The notes beneath the pieces were generated by a model. That model made no database searches and was not told the origin of the DNA. It worked only from the letters and a program-made list of their open reading frames with translations. 64,000 bases of DNA from Cryoendolithus antarcticus (lineage: Eukaryota > Ascomycota > Dothideomycetes > Cladosporiales > Cladosporiaceae): positions 806,001-870,000 of the forward strand of contig NAJO01000003.1 in the NCBI GenBank assembly GCA_002077065.1, given 5' to 3'. The translations under genes were made by a program, and so were the position numbers. Within the stretch, counting starts at the first letter, position 1, and the number at the start of each line of letters is the position of its first letter. This document shows, in pieces, positions 55,447 to 64,000 of the stretch.

Positions 55447-58128
55447 CTACTGCTTCGGCAGCCTCTTCTCGAAGTCTTCCATCTTCTTGGCAAACCCTCC
55501 GATAATGTCGATCAGCTGATCCATCGCATTGCCACCGTGACTGCGGCCCCCAATCTCCAACTCTCGCACAGCTTCATCCTCTCCCATCTCCCTAACAGCA
55601 TCCCCCTCAAACTTATCAAAGTCCCTCTCCACATCCGCCGTAGCCGGCCACACCCCATCTGCATCCATATCCACCCTCTTCTGCCCCTGCCGATGCCACG
55701 CACCCGAACTCGTCAAACTGCCGCGGGGCAGGTACGGAGCCGGAGCGTCAGATTCGTGGACGTTCTCGAGCTGCGAAAGGCGCGTGGAGAGCTTCTCGCT
55801 CTGGGCCCGAAGCTCGTCGCGGAGGGCGGTGACTTCTGTGGCGGATTGGAGCTTGAAGGTTGAGAGGAGGGCGATGATGTCGTCCAACTTGTCGTGGCTG
55901 GGGGAGGAAGTGGAGGTTGGGGGGGTTGGAGGTGCCTTAAGGGGTTCTGGGGTGGTGGGACGGCTGGAGGGGCTGTTGTGCAGAGGTCGTAGAGGGGTGA
56001 GAGAGGGCGGGGAGTCGGCGAAGGGGTTGGAGTTGGCGAGCTGACGGCGGAGAGGAGAGCCGCTGGTGCGCTTCCTAGTAGCGACGGTCTGGATCTGTGC
56101 TTCTTCTTTCGCGCGGGCGTCGTTCTCTGCCTTCGCACGCTCCTCTTCCTCGCGCTTGAATTTCTCGTACCGCTGTGTCGGCGTCTTCTCAACTTGCTCG
56201 CCAGCTGCTTTCTTGAACTTCTTCTGCTTCGGTGGCGGCGGCACATAGACCGTCGCTGGAAGATACTGCAACGGGCTTGGCATCGCACTCGGACTACTGA
56301 ATGAGCTCGGAGAGAAGCTGACATCCTCCACGCTCTTGGAAAAGAGAGCAGACATGCCTCTGCCATTGTGATCGCGTGACTCAGTATAGCCATGAGCAGG
56401 CACGTAGCCCTCGCCGTCGATGACTTTCTGCGGCTTGTGGCTGGGCTCCGTGGTCTCTCTCTGGAAGCCAGAGAAGAGGTTCGTCATGCTCGGATCGGAC
56501 GCCAGCTCCGGATAGACGAGAGGAATGATGCCATGGCTCTCGCTGCTCGAGCCGCTCTGCTTCGTCTGTATCGTCCCCTCCGAAGCGCTTGTGCGGTGGC
56601 CACGCCCCTGCTTCTCGAAGATCGCCGGCAAGCTAGGCGAAGGCCTGAATCTCGCGTCCTTGTCTCCAGGGTAGAGATTCGACATACTGCTCGATCTCGG
56701 CTCCCAGTCAGCAGAAGAGTAGATGCTGGGACTATACTCCACGCCTTTGCGCTGGTTGAGGTAGAAGGCTTCCGGGACATCGCTGAGACCTTCCAGCCCT
56801 AGACCGTCTACTCTTGCTTTGAGCTCCGCCAAGCTGAAGCTGGAAGAAAGATCTGGGTATACGGATGCGTGCAGGCTGTAGACGCTGGGTTTCTTGACCA
56901 GCTGAGCATTTTCTTTGTAGCCGCAATTGTCATAGCGGGTTGGGCTGATGCCGCGATCCGCGCTGATGAGTTTCACTGTCTCGCGGATGGGCGTGTCGTC
57001 TTCGAAAATGCGGTGCTGTTCGAGCGCTTGTTTCACCAAAGTCTTGCAATATGTCTCCTGCTCTTTGGGCGGAGTGTTCTTGGCTGGCGGGGTTGGCGGA
57101 ATGCTGCGGTCGAAGTACTGCAGGCTCTGGGAGCGTGAGACGCCACACTTCGTTTCTGGGTTGTTGAAACCGCCTTTGTCGGACTGCGGTTGAGAAAGGA
57201 TGCGCTTCTCTGGTGAGCGAGCGCGGTTGTAGGTAGGATCGGAGAAGCCCGTTGTCCCTGTCTGTGGTGTCTTGCCGACTGAGTCGGTGAAGCTTGATGC
57301 AGTGGCTGTGGTGGGCGTTCTGCCGTTGCCATCGGCGCTCCCCGTCTTTTCTGCAACCTCAGTGGTTTTGCGAGAGAAGATGCTTTTCTTCGTCTTCGAA
57401 GGCGAGCGACTCATGTTGCCCTTCGATGGGGAGCTACCCAGTATTGCCTGTGCTTTCGGCGGGCATCCTTCTTCAACCTCGCGGCTGGGCAAAGAGTTCG
57501 TAGAAAGGCTGGCACGTGGCAGATTGAGCCTCAGCTTCTCAAGAAACCCTTTTTTAGGGCTCTTGTCACCAGCAGCACCCTCTGACATCCTGCCTTTCCT
57601 CTTCTTTGGAGTTGCCACTGCACTCACAGACTTGCTGAACTCACTTGCACCTATCTTTGGTGTATAAGTGAAGACTGGCGTGCGCTCATCGTCGCTACCT
57701 CCATTGGCGATATGCTGGGCTCGCTCGTACTTCTCCTCGATGAAGCCACGACGAGTAGGGAATGCTGTAGACTCTTCTGGCACAAGCTGCAGGATCGGCG
57801 AATTCTCTTCGTTGCCTGCGTTGATGAATGGAGACATGGTCGTCACGTCTGAGAAGCGACTAGCATCGCGTACCTGCAGCATCTCGGGCTGATGTCTCAA
57901 CGCGGGATGCAGGACTGTCGGCGGAGTGGCGCGTCGACGCTGGACTTCTTGCTGGTAGAACGCGTTGCCTTCAAGGCGGTGGCGCTCAACACGTGCAGCT
58001 TGCTGAGCGAAGGCGTTGGGGCCTGGCGTTGGTGAGATCTTCGTGGGGCGGCCTTCTGGGATGTCTGGTAGCGATGTAATGTTTGATCTTGTGGGCGACC
58101 CTGGGCGGGATCGTGAGGACGAGGTCAT
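55447..58128 (-). CDS. Large disordered protein of unknown function
   Basis: Single exon, 893 residues. I do not recognise the family. It is Ser/Pro/Lys-rich and mostly disordered, with short conserved-looking blocks: LPDIPEGRPTKISPTPGPNA and QQAARVERHRLEGNAFYQQE at the N-terminus, and FTYTPKIGASEFSKSVSAV. A helical stretch around 752-800 (KLDDIIALLSTFKLQSATEV, ALRDELRAQSEKLSTRLSQL) should form a coiled coil. A C-terminal helix (MDQLIDIIGGFAKKMEDFEK) ends the protein. Many SP/TP sites and basic clusters (ATPKKRKGRMSEG, SPSKTKKSIFSRK) suggest a phosphorylated nuclear or cortical scaffold, but that is inference. The start MTSSSRSRPGSPTRSN looks complete. Confidence 0.75.
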   Translation of the reverse strand: MTSSSRSRPGSPTRSNITSLPDIPEGRPTKISPTPGPNAFAQQAARVERHRLEGNAFYQQEVQRRRATPPTVLHPALRHQPEMLQVRDASRFSDVTTMSPFINAGNEENSPILQLVPEESTAFPTRRGFIEEKYERAQHIANGGSDDERTPVFTYTPKIGASEFSKSVSAVATPKKRKGRMSEGAAGDKSPKKGFLEKLRLNLPRASLSTNSLPSREVEEGCPPKAQAILGSSPSKGNMSRSPSKTKKSIFSRKTTEVAEKTGSADGNGRTPTTATASSFTDSVGKTPQTGTTGFSDPTYNRARSPEKRILSQPQSDKGGFNNPETKCGVSRSQSLQYFDRSIPPTPPAKNTPPKEQETYCKTLVKQALEQHRIFEDDTPIRETVKLISADRGISPTRYDNCGYKENAQLVKKPSVYSLHASVYPDLSSSFSLAELKARVDGLGLEGLSDVPEAFYLNQRKGVEYSPSIYSSADWEPRSSSMSNLYPGDKDARFRPSPSLPAIFEKQGRGHRTSASEGTIQTKQSGSSSESHGIIPLVYPELASDPSMTNLFSGFQRETTEPSHKPQKVIDGEGYVPAHGYTESRDHNGRGMSALFSKSVEDVSFSPSSFSSPSAMPSPLQYLPATVYVPPPPKQKKFKKAAGEQVEKTPTQRYEKFKREEEERAKAENDARAKEEAQIQTVATRKRTSGSPLRRQLANSNPFADSPPSLTPLRPLHNSPSSRPTTPEPLKAPPTPPTSTSSPSHDKLDDIIALLSTFKLQSATEVTALRDELRAQSEKLSTRLSQLENVHESDAPAPYLPRGSLTSSGAWHRQGQKRVDMDADGVWPATADVERDFDKFEGDAVREMGEDEAVRELEIGGRSHGGNAMDQLIDIIGGFAKKMEDFEKRLPKQ

Positions 58129-58799
58129 CTTGCTGGCCCGTTGTTATTGTAGCGAGAGTGCTGATGTATCGCGTGCGCTGCTGTGTGATCCGCCTACCGA
58201 ACACGAAGCATGAGGTGCGGATCGTACAACAATACCGAATTACTGACAATAGTGTCGCTTCGACAATATGGGGTCGTCCGAAGTTGGGAGGAGAATTCGT
58301 GGTGCTCGTGATGTTGTCCTGGGCAACCTGGTGAACGAGACGAAGGAAGGCGCGACCCAGCTCGGTCGACGTACCTTCACTTCCTAGCCACGACACTGCC
58401 CTCGGACCGCTGCAAGCCTCGCCAGCAGCGTACTCCACGCACTCGACTGCCATGATGCTGAGCAGTCTTCTGTAGACAGGGTGGCGACCAAGGCCACAAA
58501 GTCGGGGGTGCTTTACTCGTGTGCTAGTGGCAGTGCGGTTAGCAGTGAGCGTGGTGTATCCGCCCAGGCCCAGGTAGCACGGGACAGATGATAGATAATG
58601 GCACGGATCATGAGACGAGTAGTTCAATGAGATATGTCGCAACCATTGATGGAGTTCTGGAAGCGCTGCAAAACCTACAGCTTGCAAGTCGATGCCTCGC
58701 AACGCCTGAAGCACCGAGCAATGTACTGCACCGAAAGGTAAGAGTACGCTGAAGTGAACGCCGTTGATCTCATGGTGACTATGCCGAGCTCGATGATCC
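58129..58799. other. Intergenic, 0.67 kb, no supported gene
   Basis: This is upstream of the 893-residue protein and the 3' flank of Cdc42, both on the minus strand. A 242-codon frame (57986-58714) overlaps the coding gene out of phase and lacks motifs. Confidence 0.5.
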
Positions 58800-59796
58800 T
58801 CAAAGTAATATGCATGACTTCCCGCGCTCTGTGGAGATTGTCAGCATTGCGGTCTGCAGGAAGATAAGCCTGGGCTGGTACATACTGCCGCCTTTCCTCC
58901 CCGGTTTATTTGTAGGCGGAGGCTCGAGTGCCGCGACTATTGCCTGTGGTCCGCGTGAGCACGTAAACCAGTCAGAGCATTGCAATGTACATACCTCATC
59001 GAAGACATCCTTCAACTTGAACTGCGTTAAAGCCGAGCATTCCACATACTTGATGGCACCCAGTTCCTTCGCCATCCTCTCGCCATCTTCCTTCTTCACG
59101 GGCTGCATCTTCTGCTTCGCCAGCTTTTCCTTTACCTGGAGATCATCCCTCAGATCGGTTTGAGTGCCGACAATCAGGCAGGGTACACCGGGGCAATGAT
59201 GGTGGACCTCAGGAAACCACTTCTCTCGCACGTTTTCGAAGCTTGCCGGTGACGTGACGGAGAAACAGACCAAGAAGACGTCTGTCTGTGGGTATGACAG
59301 AGGACGTAGGCGATCGTAGTCCTCTTGTCCCGCAGTATCAAAGAGTCCGAGTGTGTAGGGTTCGTCGCCAATCCTACGCATGTTAGCTTGCTGTTGACAC
59401 ACTCTAGTATATCGAGATCTGACATACATGACCGTGACTGCATAGTTATCAAAGACCGTGGGCACGTATTCTGAGGGAAACTTGTTCGTGGTATATGATA
59501 TGAGCAAGCATGTTTTGCCAACCGCACCGTCGCCAACCACTACGCATCTAGGCAGGCAGAAACGTCAGCATTGCGTTCGTTCGCATCAGAAGGGAACACA
59601 TCATCGCAAGCACGAGACCGCTATGCTTCCTGATTCAAGCCATTGCGGCGCTGCATATGGTCTGAGAATTGCGAAAACCCACACAGAGCGAGCATAAGTG
59701 CTTCATCTGATCGTCCCGCAAGCCTTCGCTGTCGCCGCCGCCATGTATTGTCCCACCACAGTCTGGGTCCACTCACTTGATTGTTGCAACCACCAT
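58800..59796 (-). CDS. CDC42: Rho-family GTPase Cdc42
   Basis: Exons are complement(58800..58828,58886..58943,58995..59373,59428..59547,59777..59796), 201 residues. Exon 1 is 20 bp and encodes MVVATIK, followed by a 229-bp intron; the others are 51-57 bp. GTPase motifs: GDGAVGKT (12-19), effector loop [30 protein letters not shown] and ECSAL. The core is nearly invariant with fungal Cdc42 ([32 protein letters not shown]). It ends in a basic stretch and the CAAX box CILL, which favours geranylgeranylation. Cdc42 sets cell polarity, actin cables, hyphal tip growth and septation. The tail after EPPP ([14 protein letters not shown]) is about nine residues longer than usual. Confidence 0.95.
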
Positions 59797-60472
59797 GCTC
59801 GCGGCGCCAATGCTTCAGACACCTCACGCTTTCCAGAACTCTTCACGTCTATAAGATGTCTCAGATTGTCCTTCCAGATCTGGCGCGTCTCCAGTGCGGG
59901 CGCCGAATGATATTCCGATATCGTGTAACGGGATGGTGGGGTCGAAGCGAGCGGAAGTGGCGCAGTAGTGGGAGCGGTGAGGACAGAGGTGGTCAACAAG
60001 TCATACTCAAGGTAGTGGAATGGCTCAGAAGGGGATTGTGAGAGTTCTTGAATCGATTCTGGGTTCTCGAATGCAGTCAGGGATCGGCAAATTGGCAGCT
60101 CGAGCAGTGAGGGATGTACCCTTGTAGTGTGAAGTCTGTCTGTCTGGGGGACGCGGCGTGAACGAAGCGGTGTTGGCCTGAGGCATGGAAATCGCACGCA
60201 GCGTCCCACGTCACGTTTGCTCGTGCACGTAGCTTTGCTTCATCGAGACTCTTAAAAGTAGGCACTGCTGCAATCAACCAGACCCACTAAACCAATTCGT
60301 CGATGGGAGGTTCAGAGGGTCTTGCGGCAGCGACGAGCTCTCGCGCACGGCTGAAGCTGTAGCTATTGTCTTGAGTGGCCTTGCAGAAGCAGAGGAGAGT
60401 CCAGACTTCCGAAAGAACTCAGGTAGGACTGCTTTGTGATTTGATCCATCTCTGCAACAGGCAAGCAAGACG
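59797..60472. promoter_or_regulatory. Divergent promoter region Cdc42 / Vps34
   Basis: A 676-bp spacer between the two start codons. A minus-strand frame of 168 codons (59703-60209) covers Cdc42 exon 1 out of phase and has no motif. It is taken as leader and promoter DNA. Confidence 0.45.
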
Positions 60473-63296
60473 ATGGAGCCATTCACGTTCGCGAGCTCGT
60501 CGCAGCTGAAGCTTCCAGTCGCAATCAAGGTGTGGGTTCCTCTCGTCCAACACAGCCTGAGGTCCAGCGGACTAACGGCAGTATAGCAATCGACTCGAGG
60601 GCTACGAGAAGCCTCTCCCGTACTCCACACTCTTGCGCCGCCCTGATCTTCGGCATCGAGGCAGTAACCTCAGCCCACACTCGGAGCTGTACATCACTGT
60701 TCAGCCGTTCGCAGACTCGAAGCCACTCACCGTCCATGCTCAGACGCCGTACAAACACTTCAAGGCCACCCGATCATGGGCGCAGTGGCTTACTCTACCC
60801 GTGGACTACAGCTCACTGCCTGTCAACACCCAGCTCGCTATCACTGCATGGGATTTGTCGCCTGTGAACCCTCATGGTGGCGACGATGGCCACCACATCC
60901 CGTTCGCAGGTACCACTATCCCGCTGTTCGATGAGACAGCTACACTGAGGACTGGTCGGCAGAAATGTCGCATGTGGCGGCACAGGGCTGCAGATGGCTT
61001 CTCTGACTCCTCCACACCGTGGCGAGAGCGAAAGAAGCGAGGGCAGCGGGGCGAAGAGAACGGTCATGCCCTTGTCAACGAACGTCACGTCCGTCGCGAA
61101 GCTGAGCTGGAGCGTCTAGTCGATCTCATCAAGAAGCAGGAGATGGGTGAGATTAGCGAAAACAAATGGCTCGATCAAATGGTGTATCGTCAGATTGAGA
61201 AGCTAGAACGACAGAGTGTGAAAGACGCCAGCAAGCCGTATGGCAGTACAGTGAATGCAGAGCAGAACGGCGACGTGCCCGTGTGCGCTGAAGGCGACCC
61301 CGACCATGTTGACGGTGTCTTCTATCTCTTCATTGAGTTCCCGCGGTTCGATCACCCGATCGTATTCACAGACCATGAGTACCCACCACCACCGATCACA
61401 AGTATGGGTGCACCACAGACACAAGGCGATGCTGTCAACTTCAAGCCACCACCAGAAGTCCAGCTCGGACCCGGCATACACCCAGACTCGAGTCAGGGCG
61501 ATCCTGCCAGTGGGCGTCTCATTCGAATCTACGACCCCGAGATAGGGTACGCCGATAACCCAGCAGAGAACAAGCATCGTCGCTTGATCCGAGGTGGACA
61601 ACGAAACGCGCTTGATCGAGATCTCAAACCAAATCCAAAGATGCGCGACTTTCTCAACAAGATCATGTACTACGGACCTACGGTCGAGCTCAATGACAAG
61701 GAGAAGGACGAGATCTGGCGTTTCCGACATCATCTTACGAGAGACAAGCGTGCATTGACAAAGCTGGTGAAGTCAGTGAATTGGGGTGAGCCCGCAGAGA
61801 GCAGGCAGGCAATCGCGTTATTGCCAAAGTGGGCTGAGATCGATATTGACGATGCACTCGAGTTACTCGGCCCTGGCGTCCGCAACTCCGCAGTGCGCGC
61901 GTACGCGGTCGATCGATTGCGCAAAGCTGACGATGAGGAGCTGCTGCTGTATCTGCTACAACTGGTACAGGCACTTAAGTTCGACCAGCCTCTTACAGCC
62001 AAGGAGGATGATGAGCTCGACTCATCGCTAGCGTCGTTCGTGATTGCTCGCTCGGCAGACAATATGAAGCTCGGCAACTATCTATACTGGTATCTGATGG
62101 TAGAGCTGGATGAAGCATCGCCCACGCAGACGCGCGAGAACCGGAAGCTCTTTGCACGAGTCAGCTACGACTTTATGAAGGAGCTCGATCGCTCTGTCGA
62201 AGGACGCGCAAGACGTAGGGTGCTGCTGAAGCAAGCAGAGTTCATCACAGTGCTCAGCAAAATCAGCAAAGACATGGCCACCTCCCGCGCCGACCGAACA
62301 AAGAAGATCGAGCAACTCAAGAAGTTCCTCGCTGACCCAAAGAACGATATGGTCACCATGGACCCACCCATGCCTCTGCCCTTGGACCCCGAAGTCTCAG
62401 TCACAGGCGTGGTTCCAGACGACGCCAACGTCTTTAAGTCCTCGCTCTTCCCCCTCTACCTCAACTTCAAGACCTCAACCGGCGAAACCTATCCCCTCAT
62501 GTTCAAGACCGGCGACGATCTCCGACAAGATCAACTCGTAATCCAGATCATAGCCCTCATGGACCGGCTTCTCATGAAAGAAAATCTCGACTTGAAGCTG
62601 ACACCCTACCGCATCCTCGCCACCTCGACTCTCGCCGGCGCCGTCCAGTTCGTCCCCTCAACCCCCGTCTCCGCCATCCTCACCTCCCCCAAATTCAAAA
62701 CTTCCATCCTCGGCTACCTCCGCTCCCACAACCCCGCTTCGCCCGGCACACCCTCCATCCTCGGCGTCCGCAAAGAAGCCATGGACACCTACGTCAAATC
62801 CGTCGCGGGCTACTGCGTGATAACCTACCTCTTAGGTGTCGGCGACCGGCATCTCGATAACCTACTGCTGACGCCTGATGGCCATTTCCTGCACATCGAC
62901 TACGGATATATTCTCGGTCGAGATCCGAAACCCATGGCGCCTTTGATGAAGCTCTCGAGGGAGATGATTGAGGGGATGGGCGGGTCGAGCGTGCAGGCGA
63001 ATCCGGAGAGTCAGTTTGATATCTTTAGGCAGTATTGCTTTACTGCTTATACGACGCTGAGGCGGAGCAGTAGTTTGATATTGAATTTGTTTGCATTGAT
63101 GCAGGATGCTAACATACCTGGATTGGCGCTTTATGGAGATCAGGCCGTGAGGAAGGTGGAGGAGAGATTTAAGCTTGATGTCAGTGAGGAGGAAGCTATT
63201 GGGTTCTTTGCGCAGCTCATTGAGCGGGAAATGGGGGCTTGGGGACCAGTAGTCATTGATAAGTTGCATGGGTTTGTGCAGGGGTGGAGGGCTTGA
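60473..63296 (+). CDS. VPS34: Class III phosphatidylinositol 3-kinase Vps34
   Basis: Exons are join(60473..60531,60587..63296), 922 residues, 55-bp intron with a GACTAAC branch. The start MEPFTFASSSQLKLPVAIK joins VNRLEGYEKPLPYS, the usual opening of the C2 domain. Next come TPYKHFKATRSWAQWLTLPV and LAITAWDLSP (C2), the helical domain (about 345-540) and the kinase. Kinase marks: MFKTGDDLRQDQL (ATP-binding lysine), catalytic loop GVGDRHLDNLLL and the metal-binding HIDYGYILGRDPKP, where Tyr stands in the DFG position. Vps34 makes PI3P for endosome sorting and autophagosome formation, with Vps15 and Atg6/Vps30. An alternative splice GTGTGG/GGCAG gives KYSNRLEGYEK, but the chosen one aligns without a gap. 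Confidence 0.94.
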
Positions 63297-63577
63297 CGGA
63301 CAGTGGCGCTCAAATTGTGGTGATGGACGTAATACGACGAATGTACGAGACGAGAGGTCGGAGAGGCGCTCTGGTGGAAATGATACATGATGATGAATAC
63401 CTTGCCCATCCAGACGGTTTCCGTCTCGTCCCATTTCAACACCTTTCCGTGGTATCTGATCCCAATGCCATCCCCAAACTCCATCGCTAATCCCAGAGTA
63501 AAGCACAGAACCAAAATCGCCAGGTGCTTGGGTCTCATGCCAACCCTTCTTCATCGTGACGCTCACGAGACTGTATA
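63297..63577. other. Convergent 3' spacer, 0.28 kb
   Basis: This lies between the Vps34 stop and the stop of the acidic protein at the right edge. No gene is supported. Confidence 0.55.
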
Positions 63578-64000
63578 CTACACGTTCTCAAACTCAAGAT
63601 CATCCTCATCCTCGTCACTCGCCGCTGGTGTCGCCTCGGGAATCGGCGTCGAGACCTGCGGCAACGCCAGATGCGAGGGTAGCGCGCCATTAGCACCATT
63701 CGTGACTCCATCACTGTTTGTCCGCGTCCGCTTGGCATCCCTCTCGTCGCCATTAGTCTGTGTCGCTCCCTCATCCGCAGCTCGCTTCACGCCGTTCACT
63801 GCAGGCGCCGCAATCGCACTACTACCCACGTCCACATCCTCAAACTCGTCTTCGTCATCTTCTTCCTCTTCTTCCTCTTCATCGTCCTGCGCGGCTTTTG
63901 CTGCCATCTCCTTTTGTTGCTGCGCTGCTAGCTCGGCCCAGTAGGCGTTCATAACTTCCTCGTCGCGATTCTCGGCTTTCTTCTCATCCACTCCATTCTC
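63578..64000 (-). CDS. Probable TFIIE alpha (large) subunit, C-terminal part; 5' end outside window
   Basis: The frame is open at the right edge (position 64000 is a codon start) and ends at 63578, giving 140 residues. The visible part begins VDEKKAENRDEEVMNAYWAE, followed by an Ala/Gln/Lys helix and a long acidic run ending DEDEFEDVDVG. It closes with a disordered Asn/Gly/Ser tail, KRAADEGATQTNGDERDAKR and SDEDEDDLEFENV. In fungal TFIIE alpha the zinc-ribbon half is followed by a helix of the type NRDEEVMxxYW and by an acidic DEFEDV tail. The resemblance is by motif and composition only, and the diagnostic N-terminal domains lie outside. A generic acidic nuclear protein is the alternative. 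Confidence 0.45.
   Translation of the reverse strand, partial: ENGVDEKKAENRDEEVMNAYWAELAAQQQKEMAAKAAQDDEEEEEEEDDEDEFEDVDVGSSAIAAPAVNGVKRAADEGATQTNGDERDAKRTRTNSDGVTNGANGALPSHLALPQVSTPIPEATPAASDEDEDDLEFENV

Noticed and set aside
57986..58714. Minus-strand 242-codon frame upstream of the disordered protein
   Set aside because: Overlaps the start of the 893-residue gene in another phase; no motif.
59703..60209. Minus-strand 168-codon frame upstream of Cdc42
   Set aside because: Out of phase with Cdc42 exon 1, which it overlaps; no domain. Likely leader and promoter DNA.
1..64000. CRISPR arrays, insertion sequences, prophage, transposon ends, tRNA or rRNA genes
   Set aside because: Eukaryotic intron-bearing genes throughout; I saw no direct-repeat arrays, terminal repeats, transposase motifs or tRNA-like sequences. 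A tRNAscan and RepeatMasker run would settle small cases.

Overview
The window is nuclear DNA of a filamentous ascomycete, most likely a dothideomycete (black-yeast or Mycosphaerella-like). This rests on gene content (midasin, Mlp1/Tpr, Pds5, Vps34, Cdc42, a mitochondrial L7/L12, a fungal Zn2Cys6 regulator, a fungal Ecl1-type protein) and on introns. Most introns are 47-60 bp, with GT..AG ends and CTAAC/CTGAC branch sites. Genes are dense, lie on both strands, and show no operons, prophage or insertion sequences. I see no tRNA, rRNA or CRISPR array. Exon boundaries were read by eye from splice sites, frame continuity and family motifs.

Layout. 1-599: 5' part of a nucleotide-sugar transporter running off the left edge. 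1667-10249: a metabolic stretch with a class I/II aminotransferase, a small NAD(P)-binding Rossmann protein, a short-chain dehydrogenase, a Zn2Cys6 regulator and a zinc-independent medium-chain reductase. 10398-15532: Gpt2/Sct1-type acyltransferase, a SnoaL-like small protein and TFIIE beta. 16042-22485: an Mlp1/Tpr nuclear-basket protein. 23266-37864: midasin, the largest gene (about 4850 residues), split by one very short intron. 38102-41751: mitochondrial L7/L12 and a CLC chloride channel. 42179-42940: a broken gene with a DUF7587-like core. 43295-44493: epoxide hydrolase. 45158-49540: Pds5. 49866-52810: mitochondrial beta-ketoacyl synthase and a NiCoT nickel/cobalt permease. 53054-54156: Ecl1-type zinc-binding protein. 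55447-58128: large disordered protein of unknown function. 58800-59796: Cdc42. 60473-63296: Vps34. 63578-64000: acidic C-terminus of a probable TFIIE alpha.

Most genes are unrelated housekeeping functions: ribosome assembly, cohesion, nuclear pore, transcription, autophagy and endosomes, polarity, and mitochondrial translation and fatty-acid synthesis. Several pairs are divergent and share a short upstream region (TFIIE beta/Mlp1, midasin/L7-L12, Pds5/beta-ketoacyl synthase, Cdc42/Vps34, Zn2Cys6 regulator/reductase). The only stretch that could be an accessory pathway is 1667-10249. I found no convincing new multi-gene system. The best second-look items are that stretch, the decayed DUF7587-like gene, and several unusual splice structures.
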